NCBI GenBank assembly: GCA_017643215.1
Contig: JAEPNV010000003.1
Coordinates: 1 to 64,000, forward strand
Origin: Roseibium sp.
GTDB lineage: Bacteria; Pseudomonadota; Alphaproteobacteria; Rhizobiales; Stappiaceae
Direction: 5' to 3'
Length of the DNA stretch: 64,000 nt
Shown: positions 35,122 to 43,497 of the stretch, in pieces
Numbering within the stretch: position 1 is the first letter of the stretch
Layout of the letters: every line of letters begins with the position of its first letter
Translations under genes and position numbers: made by a program
The notes under the pieces: model-generated
The model's input: only the letters and a program-made list of their open reading frames with translations
Database searches by the model: none
Told to the model about the DNA's origin: nothing

Positions 35122-35606
35122 CCGCCCATAGCGAAACACCTCATCTGCCCTTTTCCCAGGATCCTCCAAAAAGCCGGGCCGATGCCGAGGCTTTTTGCAG
35201 CGCGCTTATTCAGACGATGGAGCGGCTTCTCGCCGCCATTGAGCAGGAGACGGATCTGGTCAGATCAGGCCACCTCAAGGCGGCCGGGCTGCTCCAGCCG
35301 GAAAAGGCCAGGCTCATACATGAATACACAAGGGGCATGATTGCGGCCAACGAGAACGCGATCGCGTTAGGGAACCTGTCGCCGGATGCCACCAAAAAGC
35401 TGCGCCGCCAGCATGCCGAGTTCCAGCCGGTTTTGCGCATCAATCTCGCCGTCCTGGCGACTGCGAAGGAGGTGGCGGGCAACATCGTGTCGACGGTCGC
35501 CAAATCAGTGGGCGCCAAGCAAAAGAGCAACACCTACGGATCAAGCGGCCAGGCACCGCAAGGCGCGGCTACGGCCCAGGGCATTGCGCTCAATCGGTCG
35601 CTGTAG
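35118..35606 (+). CDS. flgN: FlgN-like flagellar export chaperone
   Basis: A 162-residue helical protein. SALIQTMERLLAAIEQETDLVRSG (ends SALIQTM and DLVRSG) and a helix with VLRINLAVLATAKEVAGNIV are typical of alphaproteobacterial FlgN-like proteins, which chaperone the hook-junction proteins FlgK and FlgL. The last 40 residues are Ser/Gly/Ala-rich. It overlaps flgJ by 4 bp and ends the flgI-flgJ-flgN operon. The call rests on helix pattern and position. Confidence 0.72.
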   Translation: MTAHSETPHLPFSQDPPKSRADAEAFCSALIQTMERLLAAIEQETDLVRSGHLKAAGLLQPEKARLIHEYTRGMIAANENAIALGNLSPDATKKLRRQHAEFQPVLRINLAVLATAKEVAGNIVSTVAKSVGAKQKSNTYGSSGQAPQGAATAQGIALNRSL

Positions 35607-35788
35607 CGCAGATACCGCACGTCCACACGCAGCATGTGCGGGCCATACGCATGAGCTTGCTGGCCTGCTCACGAATCATTTTCGCCCCGCTCCCATCAAT
35701 TCTAACCTTTCCGTTAACGCCCGATTCATTTCCAGATCGTACAATTGTCAGTATCGGGTGATGTATCGAGTAACCCGGAGGGAAAACG

Positions 35789-36157
35789 ATGGATACGGGA
35801 CTGGCCCGGCCGCCGTTGCCGTCCTACACGGCAATTACGCCGGTCACGCGGGCCCCTGAGCGGACCGAACCTGCGGCGCGGACGGAACTCCCCGCCACCA
35901 GGACCGTGACGCCCGCAACACAAACGGAAGACACGCGCCAAACTGACAAGGACTCACCCCCCGACCAGCGGGTTGAGCGTCACAATGTTGTCGATCCCGA
36001 CAGCAAGAGCTTGGTGTTCATCGCAACGGACAGTGCATCGGGCGAGGTGATCCGGCAGGTGCCGAGCGAGACGCTTCTGAAGCTGCGCGCCTATGCGAAG
36101 TCGATCGCGGACCAGGCGGAACCGGCACAGGACGCTTCGGTCAAGCGCACAGTCTGA
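35789..36157 (+). CDS. flaG: FlaG-family protein
   Basis: A 122-residue protein. The N-terminal 60 residues are Pro/Thr/Glu-rich and probably disordered; the C-terminal half KSLVFIATDSASGEVIRQVPSETLLKLRAYA (ends KSLVFIA and LRAYA) is the FlaG domain. FlaG proteins affect filament length in several bacteria. Its place directly before the flagellin array fits. CGGAGGG precedes the ATG. Presumably monocistronic. Confidence 0.8.
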   Translation: MDTGLARPPLPSYTAITPVTRAPERTEPAARTELPATRTVTPATQTEDTRQTDKDSPPDQRVERHNVVDPDSKSLVFIATDSASGEVIRQVPSETLLKLRAYAKSIADQAEPAQDASVKRTV

Positions 36158-36408
36158 CACATTATATGGTTGGCGGCCGTTACCGCGGTCCGCCCGCCCG
36201 ACCGTTGGCTGCTTTCATCGGACCGGTCCAGAGCAAACCTCACGCACTCCCCCAGCGGCACATTAACCAATTTTGTTTACTTTATTCTTTTACCAGGATT
36301 TAAACTTAAAACACGGTAACCGTATTACTTAGCAATCGGTATAACAATACTTCGCAGACTTCCTTCGCCATTCAGAAGAATGGGTTTTGAAACAGAAGGA
36401 AATCTGTA
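36158..36408. promoter_or_regulatory. Leader and promoter region of the first flagellin gene
   Basis: A 250-bp gap, AT-rich near the gene. I found no sigma-54 site with correct spacing and no CtrA box. A palindrome ACGGTAACCGT lies about 90 bp before the ATG. AGAAGGA precedes the start codon. The promoter type is unresolved. Confidence 0.35.
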
Positions 36409-37560
36409 ATGTCTGACATTACCCTCTCGAGCGCCGTTCGGAGCAATCTCAACGCGCTTCAATCCACCTCGCAGATGATGTCCGGTGTCCAGGAACGTCT
36501 GGCAACCGGCAAGAAGGTGAACTCGGCGCTTGATAACCCGAATTCGTTCTTCACAGCGCAAGGGCTTCAGAATCGTGCCAGCGACCTGGGCTCGTTGCTC
36601 GATGATATGGGCCAGTCGGTCCAGACGCTGAAGGCCGCCGACCAGGGCATCACCGCGATCTCCGATCTGGTGGATGCCGCCAAGGCAAAAGCCAACCAGG
36701 CTCTTCAGACCTCCAGCCAGTCCGAGCGCAAGGACTTTGCCGCTGAGTACAACGAACTCCTGACCCAGATCGAGGATCTGGCCAAGGATGCCGGCTATCA
36801 GGGCAAGAACCTGCTCGGCGGCACCGGCAACGACGTGTCGGTCACGTTCAATGAAGATGGTTCGTCGACCTTGTCCGTTTCCGCGGTCGACTATACGGAC
36901 ACCACCTCTTCGACCGGCCTGAACCTGTCGGATCTGGCCAGCGCCGCAAACGGCTCCACGACCCTCGCCCTGACCAGCGGTTCGGGCACCGCGGCCCTGA
37001 CCGGTGGTGCCAACATCGTCGACGATCTCGACTTCGCCGCCGGCGACGTCCTGACCCTGTCCGACAGCACCGGCACAGAGCTTGGCACCTTGACGCTCAC
37101 GGCTTCCACCACCGTGACCGAAGTCGCCACGTTCATCGGCGGTACCAACTCCGATGTCAGTGCGGCCGTGGGTGCCACCGGCATCGACGTGACGACCTCG
37201 ATCGATCTCAGCTTGTCGTCGACCGGCGCGCTGACCACGACGGCGTTCAACGCCGGCACCTCGAACGGGTTCGCGACCGATGCCAACATTGAGTCAACGC
37301 TCTCGGCGCTGACCAAGGCGCAGGACACCCTCCGGGCCCAGGCGTCGACCTTCGGTACCAACCTGTCCATCGTGGAAGGGCGCCAGGACTTCACCAAGTC
37401 CTTGATCAACACGCTGGAGGAAGGCGCCGGCAAGCTGACCCTGGCCGACACCAATGAGGAAGGCGCGAACCTCCTGGCACTTCAGACCCAGCAGTCCCTC
37501 GCCTCCACCTCCCTGGCCCTGGCCGCGCAGGCCGACCAGAACGTGCTGCGGTTGTTCTAA
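36409..37560 (+). CDS. Flagellin 1
   Basis: A 383-residue filament subunit. The N-terminal D0/D1 domain (about 1-140, with SSAVRSNLNALQSTSQMMSGVQERLATGKKVNSALDNP, ends SSAVRSN and SALDNP) and C-terminal domain (last 85 residues, ending LAAQADQNVLRLF) are typical. The middle holds one module of the flagellin IN-type pattern (AAGDVLTLSDSTGTELGTLTL). It differs from flagellin 2 at only about 14 of 383 positions, so the pair is a recent duplication or kept alike by gene conversion. Followed by a strong terminator, so monocistronic. Translation is probably adjusted by FlbT and FlaF. Confidence 0.96.
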   Translation: MSDITLSSAVRSNLNALQSTSQMMSGVQERLATGKKVNSALDNPNSFFTAQGLQNRASDLGSLLDDMGQSVQTLKAADQGITAISDLVDAAKAKANQALQTSSQSERKDFAAEYNELLTQIEDLAKDAGYQGKNLLGGTGNDVSVTFNEDGSSTLSVSAVDYTDTTSSTGLNLSDLASAANGSTTLALTSGSGTAALTGGANIVDDLDFAAGDVLTLSDSTGTELGTLTLTASTTVTEVATFIGGTNSDVSAAVGATGIDVTTSIDLSLSSTGALTTTAFNAGTSNGFATDANIESTLSALTKAQDTLRAQASTFGTNLSIVEGRQDFTKSLINTLEEGAGKLTLADTNEEGANLLALQTQQSLASTSLALAAQADQNVLRLF

Positions 37561-37588
37561 GAACAAGCGGGCTTCAAACGAAAGAAAG

Positions 37589-37613
37589 CGGCGGGCTCGG
37601 GCCCGCCGTTTTT
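37589..37613 (+). terminator. Terminator after flagellin 1
   Basis: CGGCGGGC-TCGG-GCCCGCCG stem-loop followed by TTTTT. Same stem as after flagellins 2 and 3. Confidence 0.9.
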
Positions 37614-37698
37614 GTCTGGAGACGCTTTGTTAAGGTTAACTGCGACTAACCACGTTTCTTTACCCCCTGTTTCCCGAAAAAACCGTCTGATCAGTTCC

Positions 37699-37717
37699 GC
37701 AATCCAGGACGGATTGC
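37699..37717 (+). promoter_or_regulatory. Inverted repeat in the flagellin 2 leader
   Basis: GCAATCC-AGGAC-GGATTGC, followed by TGTTTTGCG, ends about 30 bp before the flagellin 2 ATG. It could form a leader-RNA hairpin that hides or frames the ribosome site, as expected for FlbT-type post-transcriptional control. Flagellin 1 has no equivalent, so the role is a guess. Confidence 0.4.
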
Positions 37718-37748
37718 TGTTTTGCGTATTCCTAGGAAGGGGAAAAGA

Positions 37749-38900
37749 ATGCCCGATATTACCCTCTCGAGCGCCGTTCGGAACAATCTCAACGCGCTTC
37801 AATCCACCTCGCAGATGATGTCCGGTGTCCAGGAGCGCCTGGCGACCGGCAAGAAGGTCAATTCGGCCCTTGATAACCCGAATTCGTTCTTCACCGCCCA
37901 GGGGCTTCAGAACCGCGCCAGCGACCTGGGCAACCTTCTTGACGACATGGGCCAGTCGGTCCAGACGCTGAAGGCCGCCGACCAGGGCATCACCGCGATC
38001 TCCGATCTGGTCGACGCCGCCAAGGCAAAGGCCAACCAGGCCCAGCAAACCTCCAGCCAGTCCGAGCGCAAGGACTTTGCCGCTGAATACAACGAACTCC
38101 TGACCCAGATCGAGGATCTGGCCAAGGATGCCGGCTATCAGGGCAAGAACCTGCTCGGCGGCACCGGCAACGACCTGTCGGTGACCTTTAACGAAGATGG
38201 CACGTCGACACTGGCCATCTCCGCGGTCGACTATACGGACACCACCTCCTCGACCGGCCTGAACCTGTCGGATCTGGCCACCGCCGCAAACGGCTCCACG
38301 ACCCTCGCCCTGACCAGCGGTTCGGGCACCGCGGCCCTGACCGGTGGTGCCAACATCGTCGACGATCTCGACTTCGCCGCCGGCGACGTCCTGACCCTGT
38401 CCGACAGCACCGGCACCGAGCTTGGCACCTTGACGCTCACGGCTTCCACCACCGTGACCGAAGTCGCCACATTCATCGGCGGCACCAACTCCGATGTCAG
38501 TGCGGCCGTGGGCGCCACCGGCATCGACGTCACGACCTCGATCGATCTCAGCTTGTCGTCGACCGGCGCGCTGACCACGACGGCGTTCAACGCCGGCACC
38601 TCGAACGGGTTCGCGACCGATGCCAACATTGACGCAACGCTCTCGGCACTGACCAAGGCGCAGGACACCCTCCGGGCTCAGGCGTCGACCTTCGGTACCA
38701 ACCTGTCCATCGTGGAAAACCGTCAGGACTTCACCCGGTCTTTAATCAACACGCTGGAGGAAGGCGCCGGCAAGCTGACCCTGGCCGACACCAACGAGGA
38801 AGGCGCGAACCTCCTGGCACTTCAGACCCAGCAGTCCCTCGCCTCCACCTCGCTGTCCCTGGCCGCCCAGGCCGACCAGAACGTGCTGCGGTTGTTCTAA
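37749..38900 (+). CDS. Flagellin 2
   Basis: A 383-residue near-twin of flagellin 1 (about 96% identical by eye; changes include Pro2, Asn12, Asn for Ser in LGNLLDD, and Asn/Arg in VENRQDFTRSL). Domain layout is the same, with a single central module. The ATG at MPDITLSS was chosen over one 9 codons upstream by similarity to flagellin 1 and because AGGAAGGGGAAAAGA precedes it. Leader sequence differs from flagellin 1, so the two may be expressed differently. Own terminator follows. Confidence 0.96.
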   Translation: MPDITLSSAVRNNLNALQSTSQMMSGVQERLATGKKVNSALDNPNSFFTAQGLQNRASDLGNLLDDMGQSVQTLKAADQGITAISDLVDAAKAKANQAQQTSSQSERKDFAAEYNELLTQIEDLAKDAGYQGKNLLGGTGNDLSVTFNEDGTSTLAISAVDYTDTTSSTGLNLSDLATAANGSTTLALTSGSGTAALTGGANIVDDLDFAAGDVLTLSDSTGTELGTLTLTASTTVTEVATFIGGTNSDVSAAVGATGIDVTTSIDLSLSSTGALTTTAFNAGTSNGFATDANIDATLSALTKAQDTLRAQASTFGTNLSIVENRQDFTRSLINTLEEGAGKLTLADTNEEGANLLALQTQQSLASTSLSLAAQADQNVLRLF

Positions 38901-38927
38901 CCCAGCGGCACCACCGAAAATCGGAAA

Positions 38928-38956
38928 CGGCGGGCTCCGGCCCGCCGTTTTTTTTT
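38928..38956 (+). terminator. Terminator after flagellin 2
   Basis: CGGCGGGC-TCCG-GCCCGCCG stem-loop followed by nine T residues. Confidence 0.92.
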
Positions 38957-39107
38957 GTTTTTTCGAGAAAAACGCACCCTCCGAAAAAATGAGGAGACGC
39001 GTGCCCGGCCGACAAATCCACGGCCCCGATATTCCGCCGATTTATGTGGGGCACCGGTTTGAACCTCGTGAAAACTTCGACTTGGCCACTTCTATCGTTT
39101 CGCAGCT

Positions 39108-39154
39108 TTAACTTCTCGTTAACCGTAAATTGCGACGGATTAACCATTGGTTAG
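39108..39154 (+). promoter_or_regulatory. CtrA-type boxes upstream of flagellin 3
   Basis: TTAA-CTTCTCG-TTAAC (39108-39123) is a perfect CtrA consensus. A second copy, TTAA-CCATTGG-TTAG (39140-39154), has one mismatch, and a further GTTAAC follows. About 80-120 bp before the ATG. It suggests direct CtrA control of this flagellin. Confidence 0.6.
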
Positions 39155-39230
39155 GGTTAACGGAACATGATCCTTTCCGACCTGCTCAGGACGAGCAGAA
39201 GTACATTGGACCCAGGAAAGGGACGCAAAG

Positions 39231-40739
39231 ATGTCTGAGATCACCCTCTCAGCTGCCGTCAGGCAGAACCTCCTCACGCTTCAAAACACCGCTAACCTTT
39301 TGTCCGATGTCCAGGGAAAACTGGCCACCGGCCTGAAGGTGAATTCGGCCCTCGACAATCCGAATTCCTTCTTCACGGCATCGGGCCTGAGCAGCCGCGC
39401 GGGTGATCTGAACAACCTGCTCGACGACATGGGTCAGTCCCTGCAGACGATCAAGGCGGCCGACAAAGGTATTCAAACCATCACCGACCTTGTCGAAACC
39501 GCGAAAGCGAAAGCGAACCAGGCGCTCCAGACCGGCAGCCAGTATGAACGCAAGACTTTCGCGAAACAGTACAATCAGTTGCTGGAGCAGATCGAGGATG
39601 TCGCGAAGGATTCCTCCTATAAGGGGAAAAACCTTTTGGCCGGCGTCGGCAACGATCTGACCACCATCTTCAACGAGGACTCGACCTCCAAATTGAAGAT
39701 TGAAGCGATCGATTACACCGACACCACGCTTTCGACCGGCCTGAACCTGTCCAATCTCTTGGAAGGCCAGGGCAGCGCGACGTCGTTCCAGCTTGAGGGC
39801 GGGCAGCAGAGCTTCACCCTGACCGACGCGACGGGTCAGGTTCTCAACTCCAGCTCTCTCTTGAGCGCCTTCACCGGCGCCGCGGTCGGCGACGTGATCC
39901 AGCTCTTCAACGCGGCGGCCTCCGGTGCGGTGGTCGGCGGTGTCAGCTTGACCGTCGGCGGCGCGACAACGGTTCAGGATCTGATCAATGAACTGGAAGC
40001 GGCCCCGGGCGTGCGGACGACGTTCGACGAGAGCACCGGGCAACTGACCATCATCACGAACGAAACGGCCGACCTTCGAAACGACGGTACCGGTGACACG
40101 ACCAATGCCGGCGACCTGGTTGCCGTTACGTCCGGCAATTACAGTGCAGGTACCACCCTTCTTGCAAACTCCGCCTCGTTCAAGGTTGGTGACACCCTCA
40201 CCCTGACCGACGGCAACAACTTCGAGCTCGGATCGCTTGAAATCGAAGCCTCGACGACCGTAGCCGACATGGTCGACTTCCTGGACGATTTCAACGGTGT
40301 GAGCGCATCCTTCAACACCGGCACAGGCCGTGTGAACCTGCAAAGCGACACCGATCTGTCGCTGACAAGCGACAACACCAATTTCAACGCGGAAGCCTTT
40401 ACCGCGGATGCCGATGGTGTGGTGATCGCCGCTTTGGCGGACAGTGGATTTGCCACGGACAATGACATCAACAGGGTTGTCGACCGCTTGAACAACGCCT
40501 TGTCCAACTTGAGGTCCCAGGCCTCCGAGTTCGGGACCAACCTGTCCACAGTGGAGATCCGGCAGGACTACACCCGGTCGATGATCAACACGTTGCAGGA
40601 AGGTGCCGGTCTCCTGACCCTGGCGGACACGAACGAAGAAGGCGCGAACCTGCTGGCATTGCAGACCCGGCAGCAGCTTGCCTCGACATCGCTGTCTTTC
40701 GCGTCGCAGGCGGATCAGACAGTGCTGTCATTGTTCTAA
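39231..40739 (+). CDS. Flagellin 3 (long form)
   Basis: A 502-residue flagellin with conserved N- and C-terminal domains (ITLSAAVRQNLLTLQNTANLLS, ends ITLSAAV and TANLLS; C-terminus FASQADQTVLSLF). The middle is about 120 residues longer than in flagellins 1 and 2 and holds two successive IN-type modules: one around GGATTVQDLINELEAAPGVRTTFDES (ends GGATTVQ and TTFDES), one around GDTLTLTDGNNFELGSLEIEASTTVADMVD (ends GDTLTL and VADMVD). The extra module should enlarge the surface domain. AGGAAAGG precedes the ATG. Own terminator. Confidence 0.96.
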   Translation: MSEITLSAAVRQNLLTLQNTANLLSDVQGKLATGLKVNSALDNPNSFFTASGLSSRAGDLNNLLDDMGQSLQTIKAADKGIQTITDLVETAKAKANQALQTGSQYERKTFAKQYNQLLEQIEDVAKDSSYKGKNLLAGVGNDLTTIFNEDSTSKLKIEAIDYTDTTLSTGLNLSNLLEGQGSATSFQLEGGQQSFTLTDATGQVLNSSSLLSAFTGAAVGDVIQLFNAAASGAVVGGVSLTVGGATTVQDLINELEAAPGVRTTFDESTGQLTIITNETADLRNDGTGDTTNAGDLVAVTSGNYSAGTTLLANSASFKVGDTLTLTDGNNFELGSLEIEASTTVADMVDFLDDFNGVSASFNTGTGRVNLQSDTDLSLTSDNTNFNAEAFTADADGVVIAALADSGFATDNDINRVVDRLNNALSNLRSQASEFGTNLSTVEIRQDYTRSMINTLQEGAGLLTLADTNEEGANLLALQTRQQLASTSLSFASQADQTVLSLF

Positions 40740-40787
40740 TTCTGACAGAATCAGTCAGACGCACGACTCACAACCTGACAATCAGGA

Positions 40788-40818
40788 CGGCGGGCCATCG
40801 GCCCGCCGTTTTCTTTTT
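40788..40818 (+). terminator. Terminator after flagellin 3
   Basis: CGGCGGGCC-ATC-GGCCCGCCG stem-loop followed by TTTTCTTTTT. Confidence 0.9.
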
Positions 40819-41024
40819 GAGGCAATGAGGCGCGCAGCGCGCCAAGATTTTACGTTTGGGATTCAAAGGCTTGAAAGAAATCTTTTGGTAACTTTTGTTA
40901 GCAAAGCATTAAAGGCTGCATCATCGCGTAACTTTTCATTTACATTTCGGCCTCTGTAGATCGTTAGCCGGTTACCCAGTGAATTCAGGCCGACAAGACA
41001 AGCAAGCTGATGCGGTGAAGCCAG

Positions 41025-42527
41025 ATGAGTGATATTGTCCTTACCAGCGCTGTGCGGGAAAACCTTCTCTCGTTAAAGAACACGGCGAATTTGCAATCAA
41101 GAACGCAAGAACGTCTTGCAACTGGGCTGAAGGTCAATTCGGCGCTTGATAATCCGAACTCGTTTTTCACCGCCGCGGGGCTAAATGACCGGGCGGGCGA
41201 TCTGTCCAACCTTCTCGACAACATGGGCCAAGCGGTTCAAACCATAAAGGCAGCGGGCGACGGTATTGAATCGATCACCAAACTGGTGGACTCGGCCAAG
41301 GCGATCGCCAACCAAGCGCTTCAAAACCAGAGTGAATACCAGCGCAAGATCTATGCGCAGCAATACAATGACGTTCTCCAGCAGATCGAGGATATGGCAC
41401 GGGATGCGGGCTACAAGGGCAAGAACCTGCTTGCCGGTCTCGGCAACGATCTGGAAGTCATTTTCAATGAGGACAGCACGTCAAACCTGACGGTGCGTCC
41501 GGTCGACTTCACCGACACAAGCCTGGACACCGGATTGAACCTCGACGATCTGATAACCGGCGCAAGCGCAACGAGCTCGTTTTCGCTGCAAAGCGGATCG
41601 ACCAATCTGAGCCTGACCGGTCTCCAAGCGTCGTCAAACCTGAGTGATCTGGGCACGTGGGCAAATGGCGACGTGGTCACGATTTCCGATGGCACGACGA
41701 CGAATACATTTACCGTCGGTGTAACGATCAACACCGTGCAGGATTATGTTGATGCCATCGACGCGTTAGGTGGGCTCGAGGCGTCGTTCGACGAAACGAC
41801 GGATGCGATCACGATCTCATCGGGGCTTGGCACCGCAGCGACCTTGAGCGTATCGAAAGACGCCGCAGGTGGCGGCACAGCCACCGATGGCGGCGTCACG
41901 GCTTCGACCGCGGCCACGACTTTGACAACGGCGGCCATGACGGCAAGCGCCACGCTGGTAAGTTCCGGCGGTTTCCAGGCTGGCGACACCCTGACGATCA
42001 CCGATGGCAATGGTTTCGAGCCGGCCTCCCTGGAGATCGACGCCGATACGACCGTGTCTGACCTGGTCACACTGATCAACAATGTCAAAGGGTTGAGCGC
42101 CACCTTCTCCGGCGGCAGCATCAGCCTGATCGGCGAAGTCTCGTTCAACATCTCCAGCGACAATACCGACTTCAACATCGATGCGTTCGCGACAACATCG
42201 GGAACGGTGGCGCTGACCGCGACGGATTCGGAATTCAAGACCGACACCGATATTGAACGAACGCTCCAGGCCATCAATTCGGCTTTGGAAGAGCTAAGAT
42301 CTGCAGCAAGTTCATTTGGCGCGAGCTTGTCGACCGTTGAAATTCGAACGGACTTCACCCAGCAACTGATCAACACGCTCGAAGTCGGTGCCGGGGCGCT
42401 GACCATCGCCGACATGAACGAGGAAGGTGCCAACATGCTGGCGCTTCAAACCCGGCAGCAGCTTTCGTCAACAGCGCTGTCCCTGGCCAATCAGGCGGAA
42501 CAAAGCGTTCTCGGTCTCTTTGGTTAA
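41025..42527 (+). CDS. Flagellin 4 (long form)
   Basis: A 500-residue flagellin with the usual end domains (VLTSAVRENLLSLKNTANLQ; C-terminus LANQAEQSVLGLFG). Like flagellin 3 it has two IN-type modules (GVTINTVQDYVDAIDALGGL; GDTLTITDGNGFEPASLEIDADTTVSDLV, ends GDTLTIT and TVSDLV) plus a Thr/Ala-rich insert. The ribosome site is weak (GGTGAAG), unlike the other three, hinting at lower expression. There is no terminator before flbT, 91 bp downstream, so it may be cotranscribed with flbT-flaF. Confidence 0.95.
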   Translation: MSDIVLTSAVRENLLSLKNTANLQSRTQERLATGLKVNSALDNPNSFFTAAGLNDRAGDLSNLLDNMGQAVQTIKAAGDGIESITKLVDSAKAIANQALQNQSEYQRKIYAQQYNDVLQQIEDMARDAGYKGKNLLAGLGNDLEVIFNEDSTSNLTVRPVDFTDTSLDTGLNLDDLITGASATSSFSLQSGSTNLSLTGLQASSNLSDLGTWANGDVVTISDGTTTNTFTVGVTINTVQDYVDAIDALGGLEASFDETTDAITISSGLGTAATLSVSKDAAGGGTATDGGVTASTAATTLTTAAMTASATLVSSGGFQAGDTLTITDGNGFEPASLEIDADTTVSDLVTLINNVKGLSATFSGGSISLIGEVSFNISSDNTDFNIDAFATTSGTVALTATDSEFKTDTDIERTLQAINSALEELRSAASSFGASLSTVEIRTDFTQQLINTLEVGAGALTIADMNEEGANMLALQTRQQLSSTALSLANQAEQSVLGLFG

Positions 42528-42618
42528 TTCGCCGACATCAGGTGGTTAAGGTATTGTCGGCGTTGGTTAACACTTTGGTTAACGTTTAGGGACAATACTT
42601 GTACGTGGAGGTCAAGGA

Positions 42619-43113
42619 ATGGCGCTCAAGGTCGAGTTGAAGCCGGGCGAACGCATTATTATCGGGGACAGTGTCATCACCAATGACAATCAGCGGACCC
42701 GATTGTTCATCGAAGGCCAGGCGCCAATCCTCCGGGAAAAGGATATTCTCACCCCGACCACCGCGGATACACCAGCAAAACGGGTCTATCTGGCCGTTCA
42801 GCTGATGTATCTGTCCAAAGATGTGGAGAAGATTCAGGAGAATTACTTCACTCTCGTGAACGACATTGTAAGGGCCGCGCCGAGCACAATTCCATATGTC
42901 ACACGCATCAGCAACTCGATCATCAACGGCGCCTTTTACAAAGCATTGAAAGAAGCCAAGAAGCTTATCGAGTACGAGGGGACGCTAATCGGTCATGTAC
43001 AAACAGGCAGCGCAGGCTTACCAGAAAACGAGCCAGGTGGCGGTGTCGCCGAGGGAGCTGGAAGCGAATCTTCTGATGAAGGCCGCAGCAAGGCTTCAGC
43101 TGATCAAGGATGA
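42619..43113 (+). CDS. flbT: Flagellin translation regulator FlbT with extended C-terminus
   Basis: FlbT binds flagellin mRNA leaders and regulates flagellin synthesis in alphaproteobacteria. The 164-residue product has the family core MALKVELKPGERIIIGDSVI (about 1-20), DILTPTTADTPAKRVYLAVQLMYLS (ends DILTPT and QLMYLS) and the helix ending KKLIEYEGTLIGH. About 39 C-terminal residues follow (Gly/Glu/Ser-rich) that typical FlbT lacks; they are encoded entirely within the flaF overlap. GGAGG lies just upstream of the ATG. Confidence 0.94.
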   Translation: MALKVELKPGERIIIGDSVITNDNQRTRLFIEGQAPILREKDILTPTTADTPAKRVYLAVQLMYLSKDVEKIQENYFTLVNDIVRAAPSTIPYVTRISNSIINGAFYKALKEAKKLIEYEGTLIGHVQTGSAGLPENEPGGGVAEGAGSESSDEGRSKASADQG

Positions 43114-43369
43114 ATGGGACGAAAGCTCGTTTGCCGAGCGCGACGAGGCCCTGGGTTATAACCGCAAGCTCTGGACCGTGTTGGTAACATCGGCCACAAG
43201 TGCGGAAAGCGCCCTACCACAAGACATCAAGAACAACATCGCCTCGCTCGGTGTCTTCACCTTCAAGCAAACCGTTTCGATCATGGCAGATCCTGAGCCC
43301 AACAAGCTCTCTGTCATGATCAACATCAACCGGGCGATCGCGGAAGGCCTGCGCGCCCGCGCCGAATAG
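42995..43369 (+). CDS. flaF: Flagellar regulator FlaF
   Basis: A 124-residue FlaF, the partner of FlbT needed for flagellin production and secretion. The start MYKQAAQAYQ and the segments SPRELEANLLMKAAARLQLIKD (ends SPRELEA and LQLIKD) and ALGYNRKLWTVL are diagnostic, so the ATG is firm even though it lies 119 bp inside flbT. GAGGGG is about 11 bases upstream, inside flbT. The overlap means translation of the two is linked. It converges on flgL. Confidence 0.94.
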   Translation: MYKQAAQAYQKTSQVAVSPRELEANLLMKAAARLQLIKDEWDESSFAERDEALGYNRKLWTVLVTSATSAESALPQDIKNNIASLGVFTFKQTVSIMADPEPNKLSVMININRAIAEGLRARAE

Positions 43370-43497
43370 GGCAATCGGCCGGAAAGCCCCGTTGGTTCAA
43401 TAAGATATTCCAGCTCGCGCATGCCACACGGGACAGCAGTGGCGACACCGCGCGGCTGGCGCCCGCGGGCCCGTCAACCACTCAGGCGGTCACGCCG

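Noticed and set aside
42567-42583. Paired TTAAC half-sites before flbT
   Set aside because: The spacing is eight bases instead of seven, so it is not called a CtrA box.
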